Assembly: GCF_009834185.1 (NCBI RefSeq)
Contig: NZ_CP047173.1
Span: 2,790,001-2,854,000, forward strand
Reading direction: 5' to 3'
Length of the DNA: 64,000 bases
Source: Rathayibacter sp. VKM Ac-2760
GTDB taxonomy: Bacteria; Actinomycetota; Actinomycetes; Actinomycetales; Microbacteriaceae
Numbering within the stretch: the first letter of the stretch is position 1; the number at the start of each line of letters is the position of its first letter. Made by a program: the position numbers and the translations under genes. The notes beneath the pieces are model-generated. The model was not told the DNA's origin. It ran no database searches and worked only from the letters and a program-made list of their open reading frames with translations. Below, in pieces: positions 8,675-17,744 of this stretch.

Positions 8675-9679
8675 GTGCGAATCCTCGTCACCGGCGGAGC
8701 CGGCTTCATCGGCAGCAACTTCGTCCACCTCACCCTCCGCGAGCGGCCGGACGCGCGGATCACCGTGCTCGACAAGCTGACCTACGCGGGCAACCGCGAC
8801 TCCCTGGCCCCGGTCGCCGACCGCGTCACCCTGGTCGAGGGCGACATCGCCGACGCCGAGCTGGTCGACCGCCTGGTCGCCGACGCCGACCTCGTCGTGC
8901 ACTTCGCCGCGGAGTCGCACAACGACAACTCGCTGAACGACCCGACGCCGTTCCTCGAGACGAACATCATCGGCACGTTCACGCTGCTGCAGGCGGTGCG
9001 CGCGCACGACGTCCGCTACCACCACATCTCGACGGACGAGGTCTACGGCGACCTCGAGCTCGACGACCCGGCTAAGTTCACCGAGCAGACGCCGTACAAC
9101 CCCTCGAGCCCCTACTCCTCGACCAAGGCCGGCAGCGATCTCCTGGTGCGGGCCTGGGTGCGCTCCTTCGGCGTGAAGGCGACGATCTCGAACTGCTCGA
9201 ACAACTACGGGCCCTACCAGCACGTCGAGAAGTTCATCCCGCGGCAGATCACGAACGTCATCGACGGCGTCCGCCCGAAGCTCTACGGCGCGGGTGAGAA
9301 CGTGCGCGACTGGATCCACGTGGACGACCACAACAGCGGTGTCTGGGCGATCATCGATCGCGGCCGGATCGGCGAGACCTACCTGATCGGCGCGGACGGG
9401 GAGAAGAACAACCTCGAGGTCGTGACGCGGATCCTCGACGCGTTCGGCCTGCCGGAGACCGCGTTCGACCACGTGACCGACCGCCCCGGCCACGACCTCC
9501 GCTACGCGATCGACTCGACCCGCCTGCGCACCGAGCTCGGCTGGGAGCCGCGTTACACCGACTTCGAGTCGGGCCTCGCGGCGACCGTGCAGTGGTACCG
9601 GGAGAACGAGGCGTGGTGGCGCCCGCAGAAGGCGGCGACCGAGGCGAAGTACTCGGTGCAGACCAGCACCACTCCGTAG
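8675..9679 (+). CDS. rmlB: dTDP-glucose 4,6-dehydratase RmlB
   Basis: Converts dTDP-glucose to dTDP-4-keto-6-deoxyglucose, the second step of dTDP-L-rhamnose synthesis, using bound NAD. The 334-aa protein has the full short-chain dehydrogenase pattern: GGAGFIGSNF at the N-terminus, HFAAESHNDNS, STDEVYGDL with the catalytic acid pair, and the Y-x3-K motif in SPYSSTKAGSD. Length and motif order match the family. The GTG start has a good CAGGAG ribosome site eight bases upstream. It is the only rml gene in the window; rmlA, rmlC and rmlD must be elsewhere if rhamnose is made. Its product fits the DUF1972 glycosyltransferase at 3465-4604. Confidence 0.96.
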   Translation: MRILVTGGAGFIGSNFVHLTLRERPDARITVLDKLTYAGNRDSLAPVADRVTLVEGDIADAELVDRLVADADLVVHFAAESHNDNSLNDPTPFLETNIIGTFTLLQAVRAHDVRYHHISTDEVYGDLELDDPAKFTEQTPYNPSSPYSSTKAGSDLLVRAWVRSFGVKATISNCSNNYGPYQHVEKFIPRQITNVIDGVRPKLYGAGENVRDWIHVDDHNSGVWAIIDRGRIGETYLIGADGEKNNLEVVTRILDAFGLPETAFDHVTDRPGHDLRYAIDSTRLRTELGWEPRYTDFESGLAATVQWYRENEAWWRPQKAATEAKYSVQTSTTP

Positions 9680-9700
9680 CGGCCGGCGCTGCACGGGCCT

Positions 9701-9728
9701 GCGGCCGTCGTCTCCGGACGGCGGCCGC
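9701..9728 (+). terminator. Imperfect GC hairpin after rmlB
   Basis: GCGGCCG (9701-9707) pairs with CGGCCGC (9722-9728) about 20 bases after the rmlB stop. There is no real T tract, only TTCC. It is a plausible but weak terminator. The rest of the 284-base gap to the next gene shows only a TACGGT -10-like hexamer and no gene. Confidence 0.35.
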
Positions 9729-9963
9729 TTCCGCGTGCCCGGACGCGACGCGGTGTCGCTCCGAGCCCGGCGGGCGTCGCGTCCGCACGGACGCGGGACC
9801 GCGTTCGGGGGGCCCGCGGGCGGGGCATTCTTCACTTCGGCAGGGGCGACGGGTCCGCTCCCTACGGTGGGCGCATCCCATCCCCCCGGGTGGCCGCCCT
9901 CCCGATCCTCCGCCCCGCACTGCGGAGGAGCCGCGGCTCCGCCCCTCGCGAAGGCAGACGCCC

Positions 9964-12900
9964 ATGCTCCGACGCGCCCGACGACGCGCACCGCTCGCCC
10001 TCGTCCTCGCGGCGGCGCTCGCGGCCGGCCTGGTGCCGCTCGGCGCCGCTCCCGCCACGGCGGCCGGCTCCGCCACGGCCCCGGGGACCTACGAGAACGA
10101 CTCCCCCGCGCTGACGCTGACGGGCACCTGGAACCCGGTCGCCTCGTCGATGGACAGCGGCGGGAGCTACGCGCAGCTCACCACCACGGGAGCGGCGGAG
10201 ATCACCTTCGCGGCGACCGGGGTCGCCTGGACGGCGCGGAAGAACCAGTCCTCCGGGATCGCCGACGTGTACCTCGACGGCGCCAGGGTCAGCACCGTCG
10301 ACCTCTACTCGGCGGCCACGCAGTACCGGCAGACGGTCTACAGCGTCGACGGTCTCGCGGACGGCGAGCACACCCTCCGCATCGTGCGCACCGGCACCAA
10401 GAACGACAGTGCGATCGGCCGGAACCTCACGCTCGACTCCGTGGTCGTCTCGGACATCACTCCCCCGTCCGCGCCGACGGGCGTGACCGCGGTGCCGGAG
10501 GGGACCGGCGCACGGGTGCGCTGGACGGCCGCGCCCGAGAGCGACGTCACCGGCTACCAGGTCTTCCGCGCGGCGAGCGGCAGCACCGACTGGACGAGGC
10601 TGACCGACGACCGCGGGGTGGGCGGCACCGACCTGCTCGACGAGGGCCTGGCACCGGGCGGCGGCTACTCCTACCGGGTGGCGGCGGTCGACGCCGCGGG
10701 GAACGTCTCGCCGCGGAGCGCGACCGCCTCCGTCGCGCTGCCGCAGAACGCCGTCGCACCGGGGACCTACGAGAACGACTCCCCCGCCGTCACCCTCTCC
10801 GGCAGCTGGAGCGCCGTCGCGTCGTCGATGGACAGCGGCGGCTCGTACGCGCAGCTCGGCACCGCCGGCTACGCCGAGATCTCCTTCACGGGCTCCGGCG
10901 TCGCCTGGATCGCCCGGAAGAACCAGTCCTCCGGCACCGCGGACGTGCTGCTCGACGGGGCGACGGTCGCGACGATCGACCTCTACGCGGCGACGACGGC
11001 GTACCAGCAGGCGGTCTACCGGGTCGACGGCCTGGCCGACGGCGTGCACACCCTGCGGGTCGTCCGCACGGGCGCGAAGAACGACAGCGCGATCGGCCGG
11101 AACGTCACTCTCGACTCCTTCGTGATCCCCGACGTCACCGCGCCCGCGACGCCCGCCGACGTCTCCGCCGTGCCGGAGTCGACCGGAGCGCGCGTCTCCT
11201 GGTCGGCGAGCGCCGACGCGGACACGACCGGCTACCGCGTCGAGCGCGCGGCCGGCACGGACGACACCTGGACCGAGATCACGCCCGCCGCCGGCACGAC
11301 GGCCCTCACCCTCCTCGACGAGGCACTGCAGCCGGGCGCCGCCTACCGCTACCGGGTCGCCGCGTTCGACGGCTCGGGCAACACCTCGCCGCGCAGCGCT
11401 CCCGCCGCGGTGACGACCGCGATCACCGCCGTCCTCCCCGGCACCTGGGAGAACGACTCCGCCGCCGTCACCCTCTCCGGACCCTGGACCACGGTCTCGT
11501 CGTCGATGGACAGCGGCGGCGGCTACGCGCAGCTCGGCGCCGCCGGCTACGCCGAGCTCTCCTTCACCGGCACGGGCGTCTCGTGGCTCGCCCGGAAGAA
11601 CGCGTCGTCCGGCATCGCCGAGGTGCTGCTCGACGGCGTCTCGGTGGAAACGGTCGACCTCTACTCGGCCTCGACCCAGTACCGGCAGACCGCGTACCGG
11701 GTGGACGGGCTGACCGACACGACGCACACCCTCCGCGTCGTGCGCACGGGGACGAAGAGCGACGCGGCGAGCGGGCGCAACATCACCCTCGACGCGTTCG
11801 TGGTGCCGGACGTCACCGCGCCGTCCCCACCGACCGAGGTCACCGCCGTGCAGGAGGGCACCGGCGCCCGGGTCAGCTGGACCGCGAGCCCGGAGCCGGA
11901 CGTCGCGGGCTACGAGGTGTACCGCGCCACCGACTCGGCCTTCACCCGGATCGGCCCGGCCGAGGGCGTGACCGGGACCAGCCACCTCGACAGCGATCTG
12001 CAGCCGGGAGTGACCTACTCGTACCAGCTGGCCGCCTTCGACGCCTCCGGCAACACCTCCGCGCGCACCGCCGCCGCGAGCACCACGATGGCGCTGCGCG
12101 CCGTGCCGCCCGGCAACTACGAGAACGGCTCCTCCGCGATCACCACCACCGGCACCTGGACCACCGTGTCCTCCACGATGGACAGCGGCGGCAGCTACGC
12201 CCAGCTGACCACCGCCGGCTACGCCGAGCTGTCCTTCGAGGGCACCGGCATCAGCTGGACGGCGCGGCGGAACCCGTCGTCCGGCATCGCCGAGGTGCTC
12301 CTCGACGGCCGCTCCGTCGCCTCCGTCGACCTCTACTCCGCCTCGACGCAGTACCGGCAGACCGTCTACCGGATCGACGGCCTCGCCGACGCGGCGCACA
12401 CGCTGCGGATCGTCCGCACCGGCACCAAGAACGCGAGCGCGATCGGCCGCAATCTGACCCTCGACTCCCTCGTCGTCGCCGACGTCACCGCGCCGTCCGC
12501 GCCCACGCGCGTCACCGCGGCCGTGGAGGGGACCGGCGCCCGGGTCGGCTGGACCGCGAGCCCCGAGAAGGACGTCACCGGCTACCGGGTCTACCGCGCC
12601 GCCGCCGGATCGTCAAGCTGGACCCTGCTCACCCCGGCCACAGGCGTCGCCGGGACGGACCACCTGGACGACGGCCTGCAGCCCGGCGCCGGCTACTCGT
12701 ACCAGGTCGTCGCCGTCGACTGGGCGGGCAACACCTCGCCGCGCAGCACGAGCGCGTCGGTGACAATGCCGCAGAACGCCGTGCCGCCCGGCACCTACGA
12801 GAACGACTCCCCCGCCGTGACGCTCTCCGGCACCTGGGGCGTCGCCACCTCGCCCGTGGACAGTGCGGGCAGCTACTCGCAGCTGACCACCGCGGGCTAC

Positions 12901-14364
12901 GCCGAGCTCTCCTTCCGCGGCACCGGCGTCTCCTGGATCGCACGGAAGAACTCGTCCTCGGGGATCGCCGAGGTGCTCCTCGACGGGAGGAAGGTCGCCT
13001 CGGTCGACCTCTACTCCTCGACCACGCTCTACCAGCAGACCGTGTACCGGGTGGCGGGGCTGACGGACGCCGTGCACACGATCCGGGTGGTGCGCACGGG
13101 GACGAAGAGCGACGCGGCGATCGGCCGCAACATCACGCTCGACTCCTTCGTCGTGCCGGACGTGACCGCGCCGGCCGCCGCCACCGGCCTCGTCGTCGGG
13201 CCCGAGGGCACCGGTGCGCGGATCAGCTGGACCGCGAGCCGCGATTCCGACGTGGCCGGCTACCGCCTGCTGCGCACTCCGACGACGAGCACGACCTGGC
13301 TGCAGGTGCAGAGCGCCCTGGTGACGGAGACGAGCTACTACGACGCGGGACTCACCCCGAGCGGGCGGTTCAAGTACAAGGTGATCGCCGTGGACGACAG
13401 CGGCAACGAGTCGCCCGGGACGCCGACCGCGTCGCTGACGGCGCCCGCGCGGCCCGCGATCGAGAGCCCGGCGCTCGCCGACTGCCCGGCGGCGACGGTG
13501 ACGGTCTCGACCACCGCGCAGCTCAAGACGGCGCTGAGCGCGGCGAAGCCCGGCACCGTGATCCGGCTGGCGGCGGGCGTCTACACCGACTCCTTCATCG
13601 TCTCGAAGTCGGGCACGGCGGCGGCGCCGATCTGGATCTGCGGCGGCCGCGACGCGGTGCTCGACGCGGGCTCGACCTCGGAGGCGCGGGCGCTGCTCCT
13701 CTCCTCGGTCAGCCACGTCAAGCTGGTCGGCTTCACCGTCCGCAACTCGACGAAGGGCGTGATGGTGGTCGGCAGCGACCACGTCGTCGTGTCGCAGCTG
13801 AAGATCCAGAACATCGGCGACGAGGGCATCCACCTCCGCTCGACGACGACCGACAGCGTCGTCTCCGGGAACGTCATCGACCGGACCGGGCGGGAGCGCC
13901 CGCTCTACGGCGAGGGGATCTACATCGGCACGGCCGAGGAGAACCGCTGCACCTACAGCGGCTGCCTCCCCGACCCGTCCGACCGCAACATCATCGCCGG
14001 CAACACGATCACGAACACGACCTCGGAGGCGATCGAGGCCAAGGCCGGCTCGAAGGACGGCTGGATCGTGGACAACTCCGTCGACAGCGCGGGGATGGGC
14101 ACCGACCACCAGTCGCCGCTCGTGATCCTCGGCAACTCCTGGGTCGTCACGGGCAACACCGTGGTCAGCGCGCACCGCGACGGCATCCAGGTCTACGCGT
14201 CCGAGGACGCCTTCGGCTGGGACAACGAGGTGTTCGGCAACAGCTTCGGCACCGCGCCGAGCGGCTACTTCGCCCGGATGACGGTCGACGTGCACGGCAA
14301 CATCGTCGGCTGCGACAACGATCCGGGGGCGGCGGGGGTCTCGAACCTGAGCTGCCAGAACTGA
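9964..14364 (+). CDS. Secreted five-module (jelly-roll-like plus FnIII) protein with C-terminal parallel beta-helix
   Basis: A 1466-aa extracellular protein. Residues 1-35 form a classical signal peptide (basic start, then LALVLAAALAAGLVPLG, cleavage near ATAAGS). Five modules follow, starting at about residues 40, 266, 492, 716 and 942. Each has a beta-sandwich-like part of about 125 aa (PGTYENDSPA start, SSGIA-VLLDG, THTLRVVRTGTK) and a fibronectin type III part ending in GYxVYRA and SYxVAAVDxxGN-SPRS. From about residue 1162 a right-handed parallel beta-helix begins (TVIRLAAGVYTDSF, then VSGNVIDRTGRE and IIAGNTITNTTSEAIEAK). The beta-helix resembles polysaccharide lyase, epimerase or adhesin folds. 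Its place in a glycan cluster suggests binding or modifying polysaccharide, but no catalytic motif was recognised. No sortase signal or membrane anchor is seen. Confidence 0.85.
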   Translation: MLRRARRRAPLALVLAAALAAGLVPLGAAPATAAGSATAPGTYENDSPALTLTGTWNPVASSMDSGGSYAQLTTTGAAEITFAATGVAWTARKNQSSGIADVYLDGARVSTVDLYSAATQYRQTVYSVDGLADGEHTLRIVRTGTKNDSAIGRNLTLDSVVVSDITPPSAPTGVTAVPEGTGARVRWTAAPESDVTGYQVFRAASGSTDWTRLTDDRGVGGTDLLDEGLAPGGGYSYRVAAVDAAGNVSPRSATASVALPQNAVAPGTYENDSPAVTLSGSWSAVASSMDSGGSYAQLGTAGYAEISFTGSGVAWIARKNQSSGTADVLLDGATVATIDLYAATTAYQQAVYRVDGLADGVHTLRVVRTGAKNDSAIGRNVTLDSFVIPDVTAPATPADVSAVPESTGARVSWSASADADTTGYRVERAAGTDDTWTEITPAAGTTALTLLDEALQPGAAYRYRVAAFDGSGNTSPRSAPAAVTTAITAVLPGTWENDSAAVTLSGPWTTVSSSMDSGGGYAQLGAAGYAELSFTGTGVSWLARKNASSGIAEVLLDGVSVETVDLYSASTQYRQTAYRVDGLTDTTHTLRVVRTGTKSDAASGRNITLDAFVVPDVTAPSPPTEVTAVQEGTGARVSWTASPEPDVAGYEVYRATDSAFTRIGPAEGVTGTSHLDSDLQPGVTYSYQLAAFDASGNTSARTAAASTTMALRAVPPGNYENGSSAITTTGTWTTVSSTMDSGGSYAQLTTAGYAELSFEGTGISWTARRNPSSGIAEVLLDGRSVASVDLYSASTQYRQTVYRIDGLADAAHTLRIVRTGTKNASAIGRNLTLDSLVVADVTAPSAPTRVTAAVEGTGARVGWTASPEKDVTGYRVYRAAAGSSSWTLLTPATGVAGTDHLDDGLQPGAGYSYQVVAVDWAGNTSPRSTSASVTMPQNAVPPGTYENDSPAVTLSGTWGVATSPVDSAGSYSQLTTAGYAELSFRGTGVSWIARKNSSSGIAEVLLDGRKVASVDLYSSTTLYQQTVYRVAGLTDAVHTIRVVRTGTKSDAAIGRNITLDSFVVPDVTAPAAATGLVVGPEGTGARISWTASRDSDVAGYRLLRTPTTSTTWLQVQSALVTETSYYDAGLTPSGRFKYKVIAVDDSGNESPGTPTASLTAPARPAIESPALADCPAATVTVSTTAQLKTALSAAKPGTVIRLAAGVYTDSFIVSKSGTAAAPIWICGGRDAVLDAGSTSEARALLLSSVSHVKLVGFTVRNSTKGVMVVGSDHVVVSQLKIQNIGDEGIHLRSTTTDSVVSGNVIDRTGRERPLYGEGIYIGTAEENRCTYSGCLPDPSDRNIIAGNTITNTTSEAIEAKAGSKDGWIVDNSVDSAGMGTDHQSPLVILGNSWVVTGNTVVSAHRDGIQVYASEDAFGWDNEVFGNSFGTAPSGYFARMTVDVHGNIVGCDNDPGAAGVSNLSCQN
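10081..13446 (+). repeat. Five in-frame tandem coding modules of about 672-678 bp
   Basis: Direct repeats begin at 10081, 10759, 11437, 12109 and 12787, with lengths of about 678, 678, 672, 678 and 660 bp. Each encodes one beta-sandwich plus FnIII unit. The units are highly similar yet none is identical throughout, which suggests old duplication with later drift or gene conversion. Confidence 0.9.
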
Positions 14365-14385
14365 CGGCGGCCCGGCGCGGGGCGC

Positions 14386-15540
14386 TCAGCGGGAGGGGTG
14401 CGCCTCGATCACCGAGGCCTGCGGACGCCGGACCGAGAGCGTCGAGCTGCCGGGCTCGGCGGAGTAGGCGATCAGCCCCTTCGGGTCGCCGGCGCTGGTC
14501 GCGGCGAAGTAGGTGACGTCGAGGTCGTACGTGTCCGCGATGCGGTAGGCGAGCTCGAAGCTCTTCCGGTCCTCGTCGCTGGAGCCGGACTCCCAGCCCA
14601 GCTCGCCCATCGTGCAGTGCACGCCGTGCCCGGAGCACCACTTCGCGAACGTCGTGATCCGGCCGAGGAGGTCGGCGCGCGTCCCCCCGTGCAGGTAGAA
14701 GTGCTGGGAGTAGACGATCGCGTTCTGCGGGTCGTCGATCGGCGCGCCGACGGGAGCGTCGTGCGCGAAGCTCGACAGCAGGATGGAGTCGATCCAGACC
14801 GCGTGCGCGTCACCACGCTGCCGGAGCTCGTCGACGATCGCCTGGGTGTACTGGAAGTAGGCGGTCGCCCCGGTCAGGCTGCCGCGGGGCTCGTTGAAGA
14901 GGTTGTAGGCGGCGACGCGGTCGTCGTCCTCGAAGCGATCCGAGAGCGCGCGCCACACCTTCAGCACGTCGTCGACCGTCAGATCGCCGCCGCAGTAGAT
15001 CGTGCCGGCCGGCGCGACGCCGGTGCCCCAGGGGAAGGCGCAGCTGTTGTGCAGATCGAGCACCACGCGGATCCCGGCGTTCCCGGCGCGCTCGACCTGC
15101 TCCTCGAGCAGATCGAGATAGGCGGGGTCGACCGGCGCGTCCAGCGCCGCGCGGACGTCCTCGCCCGGCTGCCACGGCTGCAGTCGCTGCCACGGGACGG
15201 CGAGGCGGACGATCGAGACGCCGTCCTGCGCGAGGAAGTCGTAGCTGCCCTGGCTGTCGGGCGTCACCTGATCGGTCGGGAGCATCCGCTGCTGCTGGAG
15301 CGTGTAGAGGTTGACGCCGCGCAGATACGACTCGCCGTCGAGGTAGGTCGAGAGTCCGGACTCCGCCGTGCTGTACCCGGCCAGGTCGATCGTGGACGCC
15401 GCGCTGCTCGAGCGGGCCGAGCCGGCAGCGGGCGACGCGTCGGCCCTCGGAGCGCAGCCGGCGACCAGGGTCAGCGCCGATCCGAGGGCGACGAGCGTCA
15501 GCAGGCGCCGCCCGCGGCTCATCCAGGTCTTACCGGACAC
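14386..15540 (-). CDS. GH5-like glycoside hydrolase lipoprotein (copy 1)
   Basis: A 384-aa lipoprotein with a cellulase-fold glycoside hydrolase family 5 domain, likely acting on a beta-glycan outside the cell. The lipobox LVAGC ends at Cys29, so the enzyme would be lipid-anchored. A serine/alanine-rich linker follows. The catalytic domain includes VRLAVPWQRLQPW, LDLHNSC, the acid/base glutamate in YNLFNEPRG (Glu217) and the nucleophile in MGELGWES (Glu313). The GTG start at 15540 has AAAGGAA about eight bases upstream, and a TAGGGT hexamer lies about 100 bases before it. The copy at 15757-16893 aligns without gaps over the last 327 residues, with roughly 55 differences by hand count. The substrate is not known; the neighbouring surface polysaccharide is a candidate. 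Confidence 0.88.
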   Translation of the reverse strand: MSGKTWMSRGRRLLTLVALGSALTLVAGCAPRADASPAAGSARSSSAASTIDLAGYSTAESGLSTYLDGESYLRGVNLYTLQQQRMLPTDQVTPDSQGSYDFLAQDGVSIVRLAVPWQRLQPWQPGEDVRAALDAPVDPAYLDLLEEQVERAGNAGIRVVLDLHNSCAFPWGTGVAPAGTIYCGGDLTVDDVLKVWRALSDRFEDDDRVAAYNLFNEPRGSLTGATAYFQYTQAIVDELRQRGDAHAVWIDSILLSSFAHDAPVGAPIDDPQNAIVYSQHFYLHGGTRADLLGRITTFAKWCSGHGVHCTMGELGWESGSSDEDRKSFELAYRIADTYDLDVTYFAATSAGDPKGLIAYSAEPGSSTLSVRRPQASVIEAHPSR

Positions 15541-15638
15541 GTGCCGTTCCTTTCTCGAGGTGATCCGCGACCGGCCCCGCGGCCGCTGCCGGACGAGAGG
15601 AGTGCGCTCCGCACCGGAGGTGCCGGCGGAGGTTGGTC

Positions 15639-15644
15639 ACCCTA
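15639..15644 (-). promoter_or_regulatory. Putative -10 hexamer for GH5 copy 1
   Basis: On the - strand this reads TAGGGT, following GTTCGTGC, about 100 bases before the GTG at 15540. It is the best promoter candidate in the 216-base gap between the two GH5 genes. Confidence 0.35.
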
Positions 15645-15756
15645 GCACGAACATGAGGACTGCTCGGTTTTTGGAGCGGAGATCGACCCGGAGCGCGCGA
15701 GGGCGCACGCCGCACGGGAGCGGCGTGCACGGAAGGGCGGCGCGAGCGGCCGGGAG

Positions 15757-16893
15757 CTACCGGCTCGGGTGCGCCTCGATCACCGACGCCTGCGAGTGCC
15801 GGACCGAGATCGTCGAGCTGCCCGGCTTGGCGGAGTAGGCGATGAGCCCCTTCGGATCCTCCACGCTGGTCGCGGAGAAGTAGGTGACGTCGAGCCGGTA
15901 GCGGTCGGCGATGCGGTAGGCGAGCTCGAAGCTCTCCCGGTCGTCGGCGCCGGAGTCGGACTGCCAGCCGAGCTCGCCGATCGCGCAGTGCACGCCCTGA
16001 TCGGAGCACCACTTCGCGAACGCGGTGATCCGCTCGAGCAGGCTCTTTCGCGTGCCGCCGTGCAGATAGAAGTGCTGGGAGTAGACGATCGCGTTCTGCG
16101 GATCGCTGATCGGCGGGCCGTCGGGCGCGTCCTCGGCGAAGCTCGACAGCAGGATGGAGTCGATCCAGATCGCGTGCTCGTCGCCCCGCTGCCGCAGATC
16201 GTCGACGACCGCCTGCACGTAGCGGAAGTAGGCCGTCGCTCCGGTCAAGCTGCCGCGCGGCTCGTTGAAGAGGTTGTAGGCGGCGACGCGGTCATCGCCC
16301 GCGAAGCGACTCGAGAGCGCCCGCCAGACCTTGAGCACGTCGTCGACCGTCAGGTCGCTGCCGCAGTAGATCGTGCCCTTCGGCACCGGCCCGGTGCCCC
16401 AGGGGAAGGCGCAGCTGTTGTGCAGGTCGAGGACGAGGCGGATCCCCGCCTTCCCCGCCCGCTCGACCTGCTCCTCGAGCAGATCCAGGTAGGCGGAGTC
16501 GACCGGGGCGTCCAGCGCCGCGCGGACGTCGTCGCCCGGCTTCCAGGGCTGCAGGCGCTGCCACGGGACGGCGAGGCGGACGATCGAGACACCGCGGCTC
16601 GCGAGGAAGTCGTAGGTCGCCTGATTGTCGGGCTTCACCTTCGAGGTCGGGAGCGAGCGCTGCTGCTGCAGCGTGTAGAGGTTGACGCCGCGCAGGTAGG
16701 AGTTCCCGTCGAGGTAGGTCGCGAGGCCGGACTCCGCCGTCGGCAGCGGAGTGGGGCTCGCGGTGGGCGTCGAGCTGCCGGTGGGGGTCGGCTCCGGGCG
16801 CGGGGTGCAGGCGGCGAGGACCACCAGCACGGTGCCGAGAGCGAGGACCGTCAGCAGGCGCCGGACCCGGCTCGTCCGTCTCGTACCGGGCAT
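15757..16893 (-). CDS. GH5-like glycoside hydrolase lipoprotein (copy 2)
   Basis: A 378-aa paralogue of the adjacent gene, again a lipid-anchored family 5 glycoside hydrolase. The ATG at 16893 is chosen because GAGGGGAGGG precedes it and it starts a clean lipoprotein signal (RRLLTVLALG, lipobox VLAAC at Cys29). The linker is a PTPTGSSTPTASPTP-type segment, unlike copy 1, while the catalytic domain is nearly the same. The acid/base is Glu211 in NLFNEPRG and the nucleophile Glu307 in IGELGWQS. Linker divergence with a conserved, ungapped catalytic domain points to tandem duplication with both copies still selected for function. Confidence 0.88.
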   Translation of the reverse strand: MPGTRRTSRVRRLLTVLALGTVLVVLAACTPRPEPTPTGSSTPTASPTPLPTAESGLATYLDGNSYLRGVNLYTLQQQRSLPTSKVKPDNQATYDFLASRGVSIVRLAVPWQRLQPWKPGDDVRAALDAPVDSAYLDLLEEQVERAGKAGIRLVLDLHNSCAFPWGTGPVPKGTIYCGSDLTVDDVLKVWRALSSRFAGDDRVAAYNLFNEPRGSLTGATAYFRYVQAVVDDLRQRGDEHAIWIDSILLSSFAEDAPDGPPISDPQNAIVYSQHFYLHGGTRKSLLERITAFAKWCSDQGVHCAIGELGWQSDSGADDRESFELAYRIADRYRLDVTYFSATSVEDPKGLIAYSAKPGSSTISVRHSQASVIEAHPSR

Positions 16894-17222
16894 GCGCCCT
16901 CCCCTCTCGATGCGCTGCGCGCTCGACACCGGACCGCCGTCGACCCGGGTGATCGCACTCCACCCGGGAGGGCGGCGACCGGGCTCCACGCTACCGGGGG
17001 AAAGCCGGGGAAAGGTGAATCGTCCGACGCGGGAATGCTGGCGAATCACCGCAGGAATGCCGGGAGAGCGCTCGAGAGAGACGATTCGATAACGCCGTGA
17101 AAGCTCATCGGAGATCGCCGAAGAAGCCGATCCGGCTCTTCTCCCGAACCGGAGTCGACTTCTCCCGGAAGCCCCTATCCACTAGAATTCAGCTACTTCT
17201 CCCGACCAAGAAGGACTCTCCT
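16894..17222. other. Intergenic region with CTTCTCCCG repeats
   Basis: No gene is seen in this 329-base gap between divergent genes. It is less GC-rich than its surroundings. CTTCTCCCG occurs three times on the + strand (17138-17146, 17159-17167, 17196-17204) leading up to the acetyltransferase start. A TAGAAT -10-like hexamer lies in the ACTAGAATTC stretch near 17183. Promoters for both flanking genes must lie here. Confidence 0.5.
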
Positions 17223-17744
17223 ATGCCTCTTCTCACCAGCCTCACGAAGCGCCTTCCTCCGCAGTGGCGGTGGCGGATCCTCTCGCGCGCCCTGGGCCGC
17301 TCGGCGGCCGCCCGCGCGCTCGGCGTCACGGTCGGCGAGGGCTGCCGGATCATCTCCTGCCAGGTGCGCTCGGAGTACGACCTGCTCAGCATCGGCGACC
17401 GCGTGACGGTGAGCAGCGAGGTGCTCTTCATCACCCACGACGGCGCCGGCTGGCTCGCCAACGACGAGCGGGGGCGGCGGTACCGGGTCTCCCCGATCAC
17501 CATCGGCGACGACTCCTTCATCGGCGCCCGCTCGATCGTCATGCCGGGCGTGGCCATCGGCTCCGGCTGCATCGTCGCCGCCGGCGCCGTGGTCACGAAG
17601 TCGGTGCCCGACGGCGCGATCGTCGGCGGCAATCCCGCGAGGATCATCGGTGAGACAGCCGCGTTCCGCGAGAAGGCGCTGCGGGAGTGGCCGACGACTC
17701 GGCAGGTGTCTCGGGAGCCGCGTCCGGCCCTCGACCGCCGATGA
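17223..17744 (+). CDS. Hexapeptide-repeat acyltransferase (left-handed beta-helix)
   Basis: A 173-aa predicted O-acetyltransferase of the left-handed beta-helix family, probably acetylating a sugar of the surface glycan using acetyl-CoA. Hexapeptide repeats run through ITIGDDSFIGARSIVMPGV and AIGSGCIVAAGAVVTKSV, ending in the family hallmark GGNPARIIGE. The catalytic-type histidine is in FITHDGAGW. The ATG at 17223 is chosen for the AAGAAGGA ribosome site just upstream; an earlier in-frame ATG at 17097 would add a basic tail with no family similarity. The 3' end overlaps the convergent ligase gene by about 100 bases, which is unusual but both frames look genuine. Confidence 0.85.
   Translation: MPLLTSLTKRLPPQWRWRILSRALGRSAAARALGVTVGEGCRIISCQVRSEYDLLSIGDRVTVSSEVLFITHDGAGWLANDERGRRYRVSPITIGDDSFIGARSIVMPGVAIGSGCIVAAGAVVTKSVPDGAIVGGNPARIIGETAAFREKALREWPTTRQVSREPRPALDRR

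Noticed and set aside
9735..14516. Open frame of 1593 codons in another frame of the repeat protein
   Set aside because: The sequence is arginine/histidine-rich with no domain; the repeats of the true gene keep the shadow frame open.
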